Source: Bacteroidales bacterium
Lineage (GTDB): Bacteria; Bacteroidota; Bacteroidia; Bacteroidales; F082
NCBI GenBank assembly: GCA_017538795.1
Contig: JAFYIE010000010.1
Span: 1 to 59,100 of the forward strand
Direction of reading: 5' to 3'
Length of the DNA: 59,100 bases
Position numbers and translations under genes: made by a program. Shown in pieces: positions 6,949-16,084 of this stretch (its first letter is position 1; every line of letters starts with the position of its first letter). The notes beneath the pieces are model-generated. The model did no database searches. It had not been told where the DNA came from and saw nothing but the letters and a program-made list of their open reading frames with translations.

Positions 6949-7515
6949 ATGCAAAAAACAAGCCCTGAAATTCTTGAACTGAGAAAGCGCATTGAAGATG
7001 ATGTAAAGCGCAAGATGAAAACTCCAGCTGATTTCATTTTCCTAAGTGGTGCTATTTGGGAGCGGACGCATGAGACCATGAGCCCGACCACGCTGAAACG
7101 CCTTTGGGGCTACATCGATGGTGCTGATACAACACGCAACTGCACGCTAAACATTCTTTCAAAGTTCCTCGGCTTCAATGATTGGGACGATTTTCTTAAA
7201 AACATAGGCCAAGACAACGGTTCTGACTTTGTGAAATCACAACATCTTAAAGTAGAGGATTTATCTATTGGCGATCGTGTTTCTGTGTCGTGGAAACCCA
7301 ATCGTCGCTGCACTTTCCGTTATCTTGGCGATTACAGATTCATCGTTGAAAAAGCAGAAAATTCGAAGCTTAAAGTCGGTAACACTTTCAGCTGCAGCTT
7401 GTTCATCCTCGGAGAACCATTATATCTAAACGATTTGGTACAAGACGACAATCCGCCAGTGGCGTTCGTTGTGGGTAATAAAGATGGTCTAGTAGAACTA
7501 ACGCCTAAGGTCTAA
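6949..7515 (+). CDS. Bacteroidota helical regulator-like protein of unknown function
   Basis: 188 residues from the ATG at 6949 (MQKTSPE). The frame opens earlier, but that part lies over the promoter-like sequence CATTTTTG and is unlikely to be translated. The N-terminal half is helical, with a pattern (FLSGAIWERTHETMSPTTLKRLWGY is the region at about residues 30-54) typical of a Bacteroidota family that behaves like an HTH-type domain. The C-terminal half (from about residue 100) looks like a small beta-barrel with an IGDRVSVSW turn. Function is not known to me. It is divergent from the Ser/Thr kinase, so the pair may be one signalling unit. Confidence 0.75.
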   Translation: MQKTSPEILELRKRIEDDVKRKMKTPADFIFLSGAIWERTHETMSPTTLKRLWGYIDGADTTRNCTLNILSKFLGFNDWDDFLKNIGQDNGSDFVKSQHLKVEDLSIGDRVSVSWKPNRRCTFRYLGDYRFIVEKAENSKLKVGNTFSCSLFILGEPLYLNDLVQDDNPPVAFVVGNKDGLVELTPKV

Positions 7516-7525
7516 AAACTAAGGT

Positions 7526-7936
7526 CTATTCATCCTCAAAATCCTCTGGCATCGGCTCCGCCCAGTCTTCATCGTAGAACTCCTCGCCTACCAGTTCGCG
7601 GTCGGTTTTGTCCTGACCGCCAAGCAGCTGGCGCATGATTTTTGAAGGGATTGGGAGGATTTTACCTTCATCGCCTGTGGAGACTGCTATTCCTATGTCG
7701 TCGCCGTCAAGTTCGCGAGTCCAGGTGATGAACTCGGCAATGTCCATGGTTGTGACTTTGTATGATTCCCAGTCGTCGCCGATGTTGGCTTTGGCTTCGT
7801 CTTCGCTTGCCCACACTGGAATGTAGGAATTTCCGCCACCGTCTTCAAGCATGGCGAAAAGACCAGGTTTAGCCTCAAGAAGCCATAAGATTCCGTTAGT
7901 GTTTACAGTTTGTAAAAATTTTTGAAGTTCTTCCAT
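7526..7936 (-). CDS. DUF2750-family protein
   Basis: 136 residues, soluble and acidic with no signal peptide. The pattern of an N-terminal helix, then WLLEAKPGLFAMLEDG, PVWASEDEAKA, an FITWTREL segment and the closing DIGIAV strand matches DUF2750 proteins, whose role is unknown. It has an acidic tail (EDWAEPMPEDFEDE). It stands between the regulator-like gene and the broken phosphatase gene, 6 nt from the latter's end, and could be co-transcribed with it. Confidence 0.75.
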   Translation of the reverse strand: MEELQKFLQTVNTNGILWLLEAKPGLFAMLEDGGGNSYIPVWASEDEAKANIGDDWESYKVTTMDIAEFITWTRELDGDDIGIAVSTGDEGKILPIPSKIMRQLLGGQDKTDRELVGEEFYDEDWAEPMPEDFEDE

Positions 7937-7942
7937 AATGAG

Positions 7943-8677
7943 TTATTTTTTCATTTTTTTAAACTCTTTTTGAGCGGCTTTCATATCGTCGAGGAAAGCT
8001 TTGCAGGTGTGCAGGCGGGAGTAACATGCTGCAGCCAGCAAACGCGAGGCATCGACATCGCTCTGCCAATGGAAACCGGCGATGACACGGCTCTGCCCCC
8101 ACTCATATCCGAGCTTGTAGAGCGCATCCTGAGCATCAGGGTTGATCTCACAAAGCACCAACGCCATGCCCCATGCCTTTATAGTATGCCCTGATGGATA
8201 TGAGCCATTGGTACGCAACTCCTCCTCGTCTTGTGGCACCAACGTCGGCTCGTTGAAATAAACATAAGGGCGAGTACGCATATACGTAGCCTTGGGCTCT
8301 GTAGCGCTCAGCCTTATCGTCTCCACACCGCGATATACGACTTTATAAATAGCCGGTGTTTTCTCCTCGGATATCTCAAAACCGAATGCTTCACTGAACA
8401 ACGGCACCATGTCGGCAATCTCGTATGCCGCCTCACGGATGGCTTTTTGAGCACGCTAAGTATCCTGACGTTGCTCTTTTCCCCAGTAATACTGCGAGAT
8501 ATCGTACATAAATTGCGACGAACCCGGCGCCGGAGGCGCCGGCAGCCAATAAACGGCATTCGGGACTTCCTTGGCATTAAGATACAAATCGTCGGCATTC
8601 TGTGCCTTTACAATAATTCCAGTCAGCAACAAAGTTGCCAACAACAACACGCTTAAAAATTTGCTTTTTGTTTTCAT
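7943..8677 (-). pseudogene. Class A (PhoN-like, PAP2 superfamily) acid phosphatase with an in-frame amber stop
   Basis: The reading frame runs 245 codons from ATG 8677 to the stop at 7943. A single TAG at 8456-8458 (codon 74) splits it into a 73-residue secreted N-terminus (clear signal peptide, AQNADD mature start) and a 155-codon remainder. The remainder carries the catalytic motifs, PSGHT and SRVIAGFHWQSDVD, of periplasmic class A acid phosphatases. Both parts are in the same frame with no indel, so one base change (for example CAG to TAG) would restore it. TAG is used as a normal stop at 27477-27479, so read-through is less likely than inactivation or a sequencing error. Internal restart at ATG 8410 would lack a signal peptide. 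Confidence 0.85.
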
Positions 8678-8710
8678 ATTTTTTCTTTTTTTGTCGCCTT
8701 CGGCGAGAAA

Positions 8711-10567
8711 TTAAATTTCATCAAGTTCCAGCCAGCGCATTTCTTTCTCATCTAATAAATCATTGATTTCAGTTAATCTTTTTCCAATGCGGTCAATCTC
8801 TTGATAATCAGTCTGATTTTCGAGCTGAGATGTCAGTTCTTTTTTCTCTTTTTCGAGGTTTTCGATGTCGATGGCGAGCTGTTCGTATTCTTTTTGCTCT
8901 TTGAACGAGCGTTTTTTGCTGCGTTCAGATGCTTTCGGACGGTTTTCTCGTGTGTCAACACGCTCCGCCACCTGCGCTTTATGAATCTCCTTGTTTTTCT
9001 CGTCAAGCCAGTCATGATATTGGGAGTAATTGCCCATAAAGCCTTTCACTGCGCCGTCGCCTTCAAAAACGAAGAGCTGGTCAACAGTCTGATCGAGGAA
9101 ATATCGGTCGTGCGAGACGACTATCAGGCAGCCTTTGTAGCCTTGTAGAAAGTCCTCGAGTTTCTGTAACGTCAAGATATCCAAGTCGTTAGTGGGCTCG
9201 TCGAGAATCAGGAAGTTAGGGTTTTTGATTAGAATCGTGAGCAGATAAAGCCTGCGTTTCTCGCCGCCGCTCAGCAAAGCCACAGGCTGGCGGTGCATCG
9301 AATACGGGAACATGAAGTGCGCCAGCAGCTTGTCGGCGGTGTAGACCATGTCCTTGCCGTAATAAACCACCTCGGCGATATCGCGAATGGTATCGATAAC
9401 TGTCTTATTCTCATCAAACTTGATGCCGCCTTGGGTGTAATAGCCATAAACGACGGTCTCGCCAGTGACAATAGTTCCTGAATCAGGCGCCTCGTGACCT
9501 GTTATCATATTTAAAAAGGTGGATTTTCCGATGCCGTTCTTACCGATGATGCCAATTCTCTCCCCTTTTTTGAATATATAATCGAAATCTTTGAGTAAAA
9601 CTTGGTTATCCCATTTCTTGGTAACGCCTTTCATCTCAAGAATCTTGCCACCGAGACGTTGCATGTCGAGTCCGAACTGAATTTCAGTGTTGTCGCGAAT
9701 CATTTTCGCTTTCTCTTTCAGGTCGTAAAAAGCGTCGATTCTCGCTTTTGCCTTGCCTGTACGAGCCTGCGGAGTGCTGCGAATCCATTCGAGCTCATGC
9801 TTCAGCATCTGTCCGGCCTTCTCCGCTGCAATACGCTTATTTTCCTCACGTTCGCGGCTCTTCCGCACATAATAGTCGAAGTTGCCATTGTGAGTATAAA
9901 TCGTGCCGTGATACATCTCGAGAATCTTGTTGCACACGCGGTCGAGGAAATAACGGTCGTGAGTCACCATAAACAGCGTCACGTTCGACTGCGTGAGGTA
10001 GTTTTCAAGCCACTCCACCATCTGCATGTCGAGGTGGTTGGTCGGCTCATCGAGAAATAACATATCAGGGTCGTCAAGAAGCACCAAAGCAAGTGCCAAA
10101 CGCTTCACCTGTCCACCTGACAAAGTACCGATTTTCTGTGTCAAGTCGTTGATTTCAAAAGTCGAAAGCAGCTGTTTCAGTCGCAAGTCATACGACCATG
10201 CCTGCATCGCGTCCATAGCCGCCGTCGCCTTGTCCAAATCCACTTGATTGACAAGGGCTTCCTCGTAACGTTTAATGACGCGCATCACGTCGGTGTGACC
10301 GGTCGCTATCACGTCTTCGATGGTGAGATTCGGGTCAAACTTCGGCAGCTGCTCAAGGTAACCGACACGCACATTCTCGTTGAACGTCACTTTTCCGCCG
10401 TCGGCCTCCTCTTTACCGACAAGAATTCGCATCATGGTGCTTTTGCCGGTGCCATTGGCGGCAATCAAGGCGGTCTTCTCCCCTTTTTCGATGCCGAAAG
10501 AGATGTTCTCGAACAGCAACTTGTCGCTGAACGCCTTTGAAATGTTATCGACTGAAAGATAATTCAT
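8711..10567 (-). CDS. uup: ABC-F family ATPase (Uup-like)
   Basis: 618 residues with two ATP-binding cassettes in tandem and no membrane segments. Walker A motifs are GANGTGKST (near 38) and GKNGIGKST (near 343); ABC signatures are LSGGQ and LSGGE, and Walker B segments are LFLDEPTNHLD and LILDEPTNDLD. The C-terminal 80 residues form a charged coiled coil like the DNA/ribosome-contacting tail of Uup. ABC-F proteins act on the ribosome as translation factors. The gene is divergent from the chromate-type transporter, and a TATTTTTG -7 box (10572-10579, minus strand) lies just before its start. Confidence 0.9.
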   Translation of the reverse strand: MNYLSVDNISKAFSDKLLFENISFGIEKGEKTALIAANGTGKSTMMRILVGKEEADGGKVTFNENVRVGYLEQLPKFDPNLTIEDVIATGHTDVMRVIKRYEEALVNQVDLDKATAAMDAMQAWSYDLRLKQLLSTFEINDLTQKIGTLSGGQVKRLALALVLLDDPDMLFLDEPTNHLDMQMVEWLENYLTQSNVTLFMVTHDRYFLDRVCNKILEMYHGTIYTHNGNFDYYVRKSREREENKRIAAEKAGQMLKHELEWIRSTPQARTGKAKARIDAFYDLKEKAKMIRDNTEIQFGLDMQRLGGKILEMKGVTKKWDNQVLLKDFDYIFKKGERIGIIGKNGIGKSTFLNMITGHEAPDSGTIVTGETVVYGYYTQGGIKFDENKTVIDTIRDIAEVVYYGKDMVYTADKLLAHFMFPYSMHRQPVALLSGGEKRRLYLLTILIKNPNFLILDEPTNDLDILTLQKLEDFLQGYKGCLIVVSHDRYFLDQTVDQLFVFEGDGAVKGFMGNYSQYHDWLDEKNKEIHKAQVAERVDTRENRPKASERSKKRSFKEQKEYEQLAIDIENLEKEKKELTSQLENQTDYQEIDRIGKRLTEINDLLDEKEMRWLELDEI

Positions 10568-10582
10568 GATGCAAAAATAGCA

Positions 10583-10620
10583 AAAAGACTTTAGACTTTA
10601 GACCTTAGACTTTAGTTTTT
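10583..10620. repeat. ACTTTAG-unit short repeat in the uup/chromate transporter gap
   Basis: Repeats of the form GACTTTAGACTTTAGACCTTAGACTTTAG occupy most of the divergent gap. The same CTAAAGTCTAAGGTCT vocabulary occurs at 7503-7530 and 13616-13700. It overlaps the promoter regions of both genes. Confidence 0.55.
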
Positions 10621-10662
10621 TTGTAATTTGAAAAATTTCTTATTTTTGCAAAAATTTTAGCA

Positions 10663-11220
10663 ATGCGCACTGTCTGGCAGCTTTTTCTCACGTTTTTCAA
10701 CATCGGGGCGTTCACACTCGGTGGCGGCTATGCCATGCTCGAGATGATTGAGCGTGCCGTCGTCGAAAAGCGCAAGTGGATTGAGAAAGACGAGTTCTGG
10801 GACATGATAACCATCGTGCAGATGCTTCCTGGCGTGTTTGCCGTAAACACCGCGCTCTACACCGGCTACAAAATCAAAGGAATCCGTGGTGCGATAGCAG
10901 CCTGCCTTGGAGCCATCATCCCGTCGATAGTGATAATACTGCTCATCGCCGTGTTTTTCCTCGATTACAAAGACAATCCTGTTATCGAGCGCATCTTCCG
11001 TGGCATCCGTCCGTGCGTGGTGGCGCTCATCCTCTCGCCTTCTGTCAAGATGTTTCTGAACGCAAAGGTGAACTGGAAAACCGCCATCTTCCCCATCGCC
11101 ACCGTCGTTTTGATATATTTCTTCAAGGTGTCGCCGGTTTACATCATCATCGCCACGATAATCGGCAGCGTCAGCTTCGCTTTTTATTCACAAAACCGCT
11201 TAAATAAGTCTAAATCATGA
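10663..11220 (+). CDS. Chromate transporter family protein, first half-size subunit
   Basis: 185 residues, one ChrA-type domain with about five membrane segments. The start has the family pattern FFNIGAFTLGGGYAM followed by a short loop. The fused ChrA carries two such domains in one chain; here two half-size genes overlap by 4 nt (ATGA at 11217-11220), as in short-chain CHR pairs. The transported substrate is not proven to be chromate; in short-chain members it is often unknown. TATTTTTG at 10641-10648 is the likely -7 box. Confidence 0.9.
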   Translation: MRTVWQLFLTFFNIGAFTLGGGYAMLEMIERAVVEKRKWIEKDEFWDMITIVQMLPGVFAVNTALYTGYKIKGIRGAIAACLGAIIPSIVIILLIAVFFLDYKDNPVIERIFRGIRPCVVALILSPSVKMFLNAKVNWKTAIFPIATVVLIYFFKVSPVYIIIATIIGSVSFAFYSQNRLNKSKS

Positions 11221-11756
11221 TATACTTTCAACTGTTTTGGGCTTATTTGAAGATTGGAATCTTCGGTTTCGGCGGCGGCTATGCCATGCTCTCGATGATT
11301 CAGTTTGAAGTCGTGGATCACTACGGCTGGATGACCGTCGAGGAGTTTGCCGACATGGTTGCGCTTTCGCAGATGACGCCCGGACCGGTCTCCATCAACA
11401 TCGCCACTTACATCGGCTATACCGTGGGCGGGATTCTCGGCTCGCTCGTCGCGACAGCAGCAATCGTTTTGCCTTCTCTCCTGATGCTTTATCTCGTTTT
11501 GAAATTCTTGTTCAAACATAAAGACAACTACATCGTAAAAACCACTCTGGCGTCAATGAAACCTGTCATCGCAGGCCTTATCTTCGTGGCCGCTCTCATG
11601 ATGATGAACCCTGTCAGCTTCGCCGACGCGGGACTTCACGGCAGCAACGTCAGCGTGATAATCTGCGCCGTCACCTTCTCCTGCGTGTTTTGGACAAAAA
11701 TAAACCCGATACTATTGATTTTAGCATCGGGTCTTGTAGGATATTTAATCTATTGA
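11217..11756 (+). CDS. Chromate transporter family protein, second half-size subunit
   Basis: 179 residues of the same CHR domain, with FGFGGGYAMLS near residue 18 and SQMTPGPVSINIATYIGY near 57, both family signatures. About five membrane segments, so the two subunits should assemble as an antiparallel pair. Translation is coupled to the first subunit by the ATGA overlap. It ends 1 nt before the convergent acyl-CoA ligase gene, with no intergenic terminator. Confidence 0.9.
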   Translation: MIYFQLFWAYLKIGIFGFGGGYAMLSMIQFEVVDHYGWMTVEEFADMVALSQMTPGPVSINIATYIGYTVGGILGSLVATAAIVLPSLLMLYLVLKFLFKHKDNYIVKTTLASMKPVIAGLIFVAALMMMNPVSFADAGLHGSNVSVIICAVTFSCVFWTKINPILLILASGLVGYLIY

Positions 11757-13529
11757 TTAGGCGAACATGCTGTCAATCAAGCTACTGTAGCGTTTCATCA
11801 CCACATTTCTCTTTATCTTTAAAGTTGGGGTGACTATGCCTGTAGCCACCGACCATTCGTCGGCGACGAGTTCGTATTTCTTGATTTTCTCTACCTCGCC
11901 TAGGTCAGCGTTCAGTTTCTTGACTTCCTTGCCATAACGTTTGAACACCTCCGGATTGTGAATCATCTCCTCGTTGGTGGTGTAAGGAATCTCGTGGCGT
12001 TTGCACCATTCCTTCAGGAAAGTGAAGTCAGGACGGATGAGAGCCGCCGCGTATTTCTGGTTCTCGCCGAGCACCACAATCTGCTCGATGAAGCCCGACA
12101 AAACGAACTTACCCTCGATGAAGTCAGGGTTGATATATTTTCCAAACGATGTCTTGAAGATATTCTTGATTCGGCCGGTTATCATGAGAAGTCCGTGCTC
12201 GTTGAACTTTCCGAGGTCGCCGGTATGGAACCAGCCGTCTTTGTCGATGACTTCGGCTGTAAGCTCAGGGTGTTTATAGTAGCCCATCATGACGTTATGA
12301 CCACGGCAGATGATCTCGCCGTCATCGGTAATCTTCACCTCCACGCCAGGAAGAGGCTCGCCGACGTAACCGACTTCGCGGCCGAACTTGTTTCTTGTTG
12401 ACACTGCCACGACAGGAGATGTCTCCGTCAAGCCGTAGCCCTCGAAAATAGTGACGCCGATAGCGTTGAAGAAACGGCACACTTTCTTAGGGATGGCGGC
12501 TGCTCCCGACACTATCACGTCGATATTGTCGACGCCGACTTTCTTGCGAATCTTCTTGTAAACCAGCTTATCGGCGACTTTCAGTCTAAGTTTGTAGAAC
12601 CAGCTGTTGCCATTCACTTTATAATGCTCTGTCAGGCGAATTGCCCAATAGAATATCATTCTTGAGATGCCTTTGAGGTTTCTTCCCGAATCAAAGATCT
12701 TGTCGTAGACCTTTTCCAAGACACGAGGTACCGAGCACATCATCGTAGGATGCAGTTCCTGAAGGTTTTCGCCTATGGTAGCGATGCTTTCAGCGTAGTA
12801 AATCGACATTCCTTTATACTGATAAGTATAAATAAGCGCGCGCTCGTATGCATGGCATACCGGCAAGAAACTGAATGCCTTGTTTGACCATGGAGCCAGC
12901 AAATGCTGCACGCCTTTCCACTGTCCCATCAAGTTACGATGCGAGAGCATGACGCCTTTCGGGATGCCTGTCGTACCTGAGGTGTAAATGATTGTGGCGC
13001 AGTCCATCTCGTCGACTTCAGCCTTACGTTTTTCTATTTCTTCGGTATGCGGATGTTCTCTTCCAAGTTGAATGAGAGTATCGAAATAGCCGTATTTACC
13101 TCTATCTATGAATGTGTATATCTCTTTCAGTGTCGGGGTCTCAGGCCATATAGCCTCGATTTTATTCATCACCGCTATGCCTTCGAGAACACATATCTTA
13201 GCTTCGCAGTTGTTAAGGATTATCTTGTAGTCAGCCTCACTGATGGTCGGATAGATAGGCACCATCACCGCGCCGACCTGTGTGATAGCCATGTCGAGGA
13301 TGTTCCATTCAGGACGGTTGTTGCTGATGACTGCAATTTTATCTTGTTTCTGGATACCGAGTTCGATTAGCGCGCCACTCATTAAATTGGTAAGTTCGAT
13401 ATACTCATCGATGCTGTACTCACGCCATTTTCCGTTGACTTTACTGGCTAAAGCCACTTTCTGGTCGGGAAAATTTTCCTTATAATGCGGCAAGAGGTCA
13501 AAAACTCTTTTGATATTCTCCATTTTCAA
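11757..13529 (-). CDS. Long-chain fatty acid--CoA ligase (AMP-binding)
   Basis: 590 residues of the adenylate-forming family. The P-loop IYTSGTTGIPKGV lies near 171-183 and the EGYGLTETSP motif near 361; GWFHTGDLG and the catalytic-lysine region (TLKIKRN) are in the C-terminal domain. It activates fatty acids to acyl-AMP and then acyl-CoA, probably membrane associated like other FadD/FACL enzymes. It is single in its transcription unit, about 175 nt from the pyrophosphatase gene upstream, with the repeat-rich gap between. The chain-length specificity cannot be read from sequence. Confidence 0.92.
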   Translation of the reverse strand: MKMENIKRVFDLLPHYKENFPDQKVALASKVNGKWREYSIDEYIELTNLMSGALIELGIQKQDKIAVISNNRPEWNILDMAITQVGAVMVPIYPTISEADYKIILNNCEAKICVLEGIAVMNKIEAIWPETPTLKEIYTFIDRGKYGYFDTLIQLGREHPHTEEIEKRKAEVDEMDCATIIYTSGTTGIPKGVMLSHRNLMGQWKGVQHLLAPWSNKAFSFLPVCHAYERALIYTYQYKGMSIYYAESIATIGENLQELHPTMMCSVPRVLEKVYDKIFDSGRNLKGISRMIFYWAIRLTEHYKVNGNSWFYKLRLKVADKLVYKKIRKKVGVDNIDVIVSGAAAIPKKVCRFFNAIGVTIFEGYGLTETSPVVAVSTRNKFGREVGYVGEPLPGVEVKITDDGEIICRGHNVMMGYYKHPELTAEVIDKDGWFHTGDLGKFNEHGLLMITGRIKNIFKTSFGKYINPDFIEGKFVLSGFIEQIVVLGENQKYAAALIRPDFTFLKEWCKRHEIPYTTNEEMIHNPEVFKRYGKEVKKLNADLGEVEKIKKYELVADEWSVATGIVTPTLKIKRNVVMKRYSSLIDSMFA

Positions 13530-13615
13530 TACTTTTCAATAAAAAAATCCATTCGTTTTCAAACTTGCAAATATACGGAGATTTTTTTAATATGCAACAA
13601 AAAAAATTAGTCTTT

Positions 13616-13700
13616 AATCGTTAGTCTTTAGTTATTAGCAAAACACCAACAACTAAAGACTAAAAACTAAAGACTAATGTCTAAGGTCTAAAGACTAAGG
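13616..13700. repeat. CTAAAGACT/CTAAGGTCT short repeats with a 13-bp inverted repeat
   Basis: TTAGTCTTTAGTT (13621-13633) is the exact reverse complement of AACTAAAGACTAA (13651-13663), and more CTAAAGACTAA/CTAAGGTCT units follow to about 13700. On the minus strand the hairpin is followed by a run of eight T (near 13609-13616), so it may end the pyrophosphatase transcript. The 13530-13705 gap holds no gene. Confidence 0.6.
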
Positions 13701-13705
13701 TCTTC

Positions 13706-15928
13706 TTACAGCAAGTGGCAAGTCACTGTCAAGCCAGCCATCACGATTGACACCATCGACATCAACTTGATGAGGATGTTCAATGATGGGCCTGATGTGT
13801 CTTTGAACGGGTCACCGACGGTGTCGCCGACCACTGTAGCCTTATGGTTTTCTGAGCCTTTACCTCCGAAGTTGCCTTCTTCGACGTATTTCTTAGCGTT
13901 ATCCCAAGCACCGCCTGAGTTAGCCATGAACACAGCCAACACGAAGCCTGTGGCAAGACCGCCGATCAACAGACCGAGGACGCCAGGGACACCAAGGAAC
14001 AAGCCTGTCAAAATAGGAACTACGATAGCGAGGATTGAAGGAACGAGCATCTCGTGCTGTGCACCCTTTGTCGAGATACCGACGCAGCGCTCGTAGTCAG
14101 GTTCTGCCTTGCCTTCGAGGATACCGGCGATAGTGCTGAACTGACGGCGAACCTCTTCGACCATCTTCTGTGCAGCGCGGCCCACAGCGTTCATTGTCAT
14201 GCCGCAGAACACGAATGCCATCATGGCGCCGATGAACACACCGACCAAAACGAGCGGGTTCATAAGGTTGACGTTGTAAACATTCATGAAGTCGACCAAC
14301 GATGCGTTGTTGATTTTATCGACAGTCCATTCGATACCGTCGCCTAATCTTGCGATACCGTCTGATTCAGCGATACGGTGCAAAGCTATCTTGATTTCTT
14401 CGACATATGACGCGAGAAGTGCAAGAGCTGTCAAAGCTGCTGAACCGATAGCGAAGCCCTTACCTGTTGCTGCTGTGGTGTTTCCGAGAGCGTCGAGAGC
14501 GTCGGTACGTTTACGAACTTCTGGCTCGAGGCCGCTCATCTCGGCGTTACCACCGGCGTTGTCGGCGATAGGACCGTAAGCGTCGGTTGCGAGTGTGATG
14601 CCTAATGTCGAGAGCATACCGACAGCGGCGATACCGATACCGTAGAGACCCATTGAAAGGTTTTGAGCATTGAATGCGATATTGAATCCGTTAGCGCAGA
14701 GGTAAGCCAAAACGATGGCCACACCCACTGTCACAACCGGGATAGCTGTTGAGAGCATACCGAGGCCAAGACCAGAGATAATAACTGTTGCAGGACCTGT
14801 CTTTGAGCTCTCAGCGACTTTCTGTGTCGGTTTGTAGCTCTGTGAAGTATAGTATTCTGTTGATTTTCCGATGATGACACCTGCGAAGAGTCCGACGACC
14901 ACTGACAATGAGATATGCCACCACTGACTTGTCTCTGTGCCGAACAACCAGGCGAAGATGGCGAATGTAGCCACTGCGATGAGGCATGCAGCTGTGTTGG
15001 TACCACGGCTCAATGCGCCGAGAAGTTCTTTCATTCCTGCACCTTCTTTTGTGCGGACCATGAAGATACCGATCAAAGAGAGAAGCACGCCTGCTGCAGC
15101 GATAAGCATAGGAGCAAACACCGCCTTGAGCTGCATCTCATAGCAACCTGCGCCGAATGCTGCTGCACCGAGAGCCGCTGTCGCCAGGATTGAACCGGCG
15201 TATGACTCATAAAGGTCAGCACCCATACCAGCCACATCACCGACGTTGTCACCAACGTTATCGGCGATAGTTGCAGGGTTACGCGGGTCGTCTTCAGGGA
15301 TGTTGTATTCTGTCTTACCGACGAGGTCTGCGCCGACGTCAGCGGCTTTGGTGTAGATACCGCCACCGACACGGGCGAACAGAGCCTGTGTTGAAGCACC
15401 CATACCGAATGTCAGCATCGTTGTGGTGATGATGACAAGGTGGTTAGCCTCAGGAATAAAATAATCAAGGACGATGAACCACAGTGAGACGTCGAGCAAT
15501 GCCAAGCCGACAACGACGAGACCCATGACAGCACCTGAACGGAATGCCACCTGCAAACCGCTGTTCAACGACTTACGTGCCGCATTGGCTGTACGTGCCG
15601 AAGCATAAGTAGCGGTCTTCATTCCAAAGAAACCGGCGAGGCCTGAGAAGAAACCACCGGTGAGGAACGCGAACCACACCCACTCGTTCTGAAGTCCGAA
15701 AATAGACATCACACCGAAAACCGCCGCCAAGACGACGAAAACGATGATAACGACTTTGTACTGCTGTTTGAGATAAGCCATAGCACCTCTTCTGACGTGC
15801 GAGGCAATCTTCTTCATCAAATCTGTTCCCTCGTCTTCCTTCATCATGCTTTTATAGAAATAAAAAGCGAATGACAAAGCCAGTACTGACGCGACAAGAA
15901 CCAAATAAATAATCCAATTCATACGCAA
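13706..15928 (-). CDS. hppA: Membrane-bound ion-pumping pyrophosphatase, K+-dependent type
   Basis: 740 residues with about 15-16 membrane segments. It couples PPi hydrolysis to Na+ and/or H+ export across the cytoplasmic membrane. The substrate site motifs are present, including DNVGDNVGD, GADLYESYAGS and the late VVGDTVGDPFKDTSG. The sequence GNTTAATGKG has Ala where K+-independent enzymes carry Lys, so this is predicted to be the K+-dependent type; those are often Na+ or Na+/H+ pumps in Bacteroidota. Ion choice is inference. It is monocistronic, with a hairpin/T-tract repeat after it. Confidence 0.95.
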   Translation of the reverse strand: MRMNWIIYLVLVASVLALSFAFYFYKSMMKEDEGTDLMKKIASHVRRGAMAYLKQQYKVVIIVFVVLAAVFGVMSIFGLQNEWVWFAFLTGGFFSGLAGFFGMKTATYASARTANAARKSLNSGLQVAFRSGAVMGLVVVGLALLDVSLWFIVLDYFIPEANHLVIITTTMLTFGMGASTQALFARVGGGIYTKAADVGADLVGKTEYNIPEDDPRNPATIADNVGDNVGDVAGMGADLYESYAGSILATAALGAAAFGAGCYEMQLKAVFAPMLIAAAGVLLSLIGIFMVRTKEGAGMKELLGALSRGTNTAACLIAVATFAIFAWLFGTETSQWWHISLSVVVGLFAGVIIGKSTEYYTSQSYKPTQKVAESSKTGPATVIISGLGLGMLSTAIPVVTVGVAIVLAYLCANGFNIAFNAQNLSMGLYGIGIAAVGMLSTLGITLATDAYGPIADNAGGNAEMSGLEPEVRKRTDALDALGNTTAATGKGFAIGSAALTALALLASYVEEIKIALHRIAESDGIARLGDGIEWTVDKINNASLVDFMNVYNVNLMNPLVLVGVFIGAMMAFVFCGMTMNAVGRAAQKMVEEVRRQFSTIAGILEGKAEPDYERCVGISTKGAQHEMLVPSILAIVVPILTGLFLGVPGVLGLLIGGLATGFVLAVFMANSGGAWDNAKKYVEEGNFGGKGSENHKATVVGDTVGDPFKDTSGPSLNILIKLMSMVSIVMAGLTVTCHLL

Positions 15929-16084
15929 AATTTTTAATTATTATTAATTTTAACTTTAAATTTATTTCAACATTTGAATTTGCAAATTTCCGAATAAAAT
16001 TCTTTTTATCAAAGAAAAAAATTTAATTTTATTAAAATTTATTTTTGAGCGTGTCTGTCAAATAATTTTTCGTATTTTTGTAGA

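Noticed and set aside
8456-8458. TAG as a sense codon (alternative code)
   Set aside because: The 27009-27479 gene ends in TAG in a normal context, and TAG does not interrupt other genes, so the standard code fits better.
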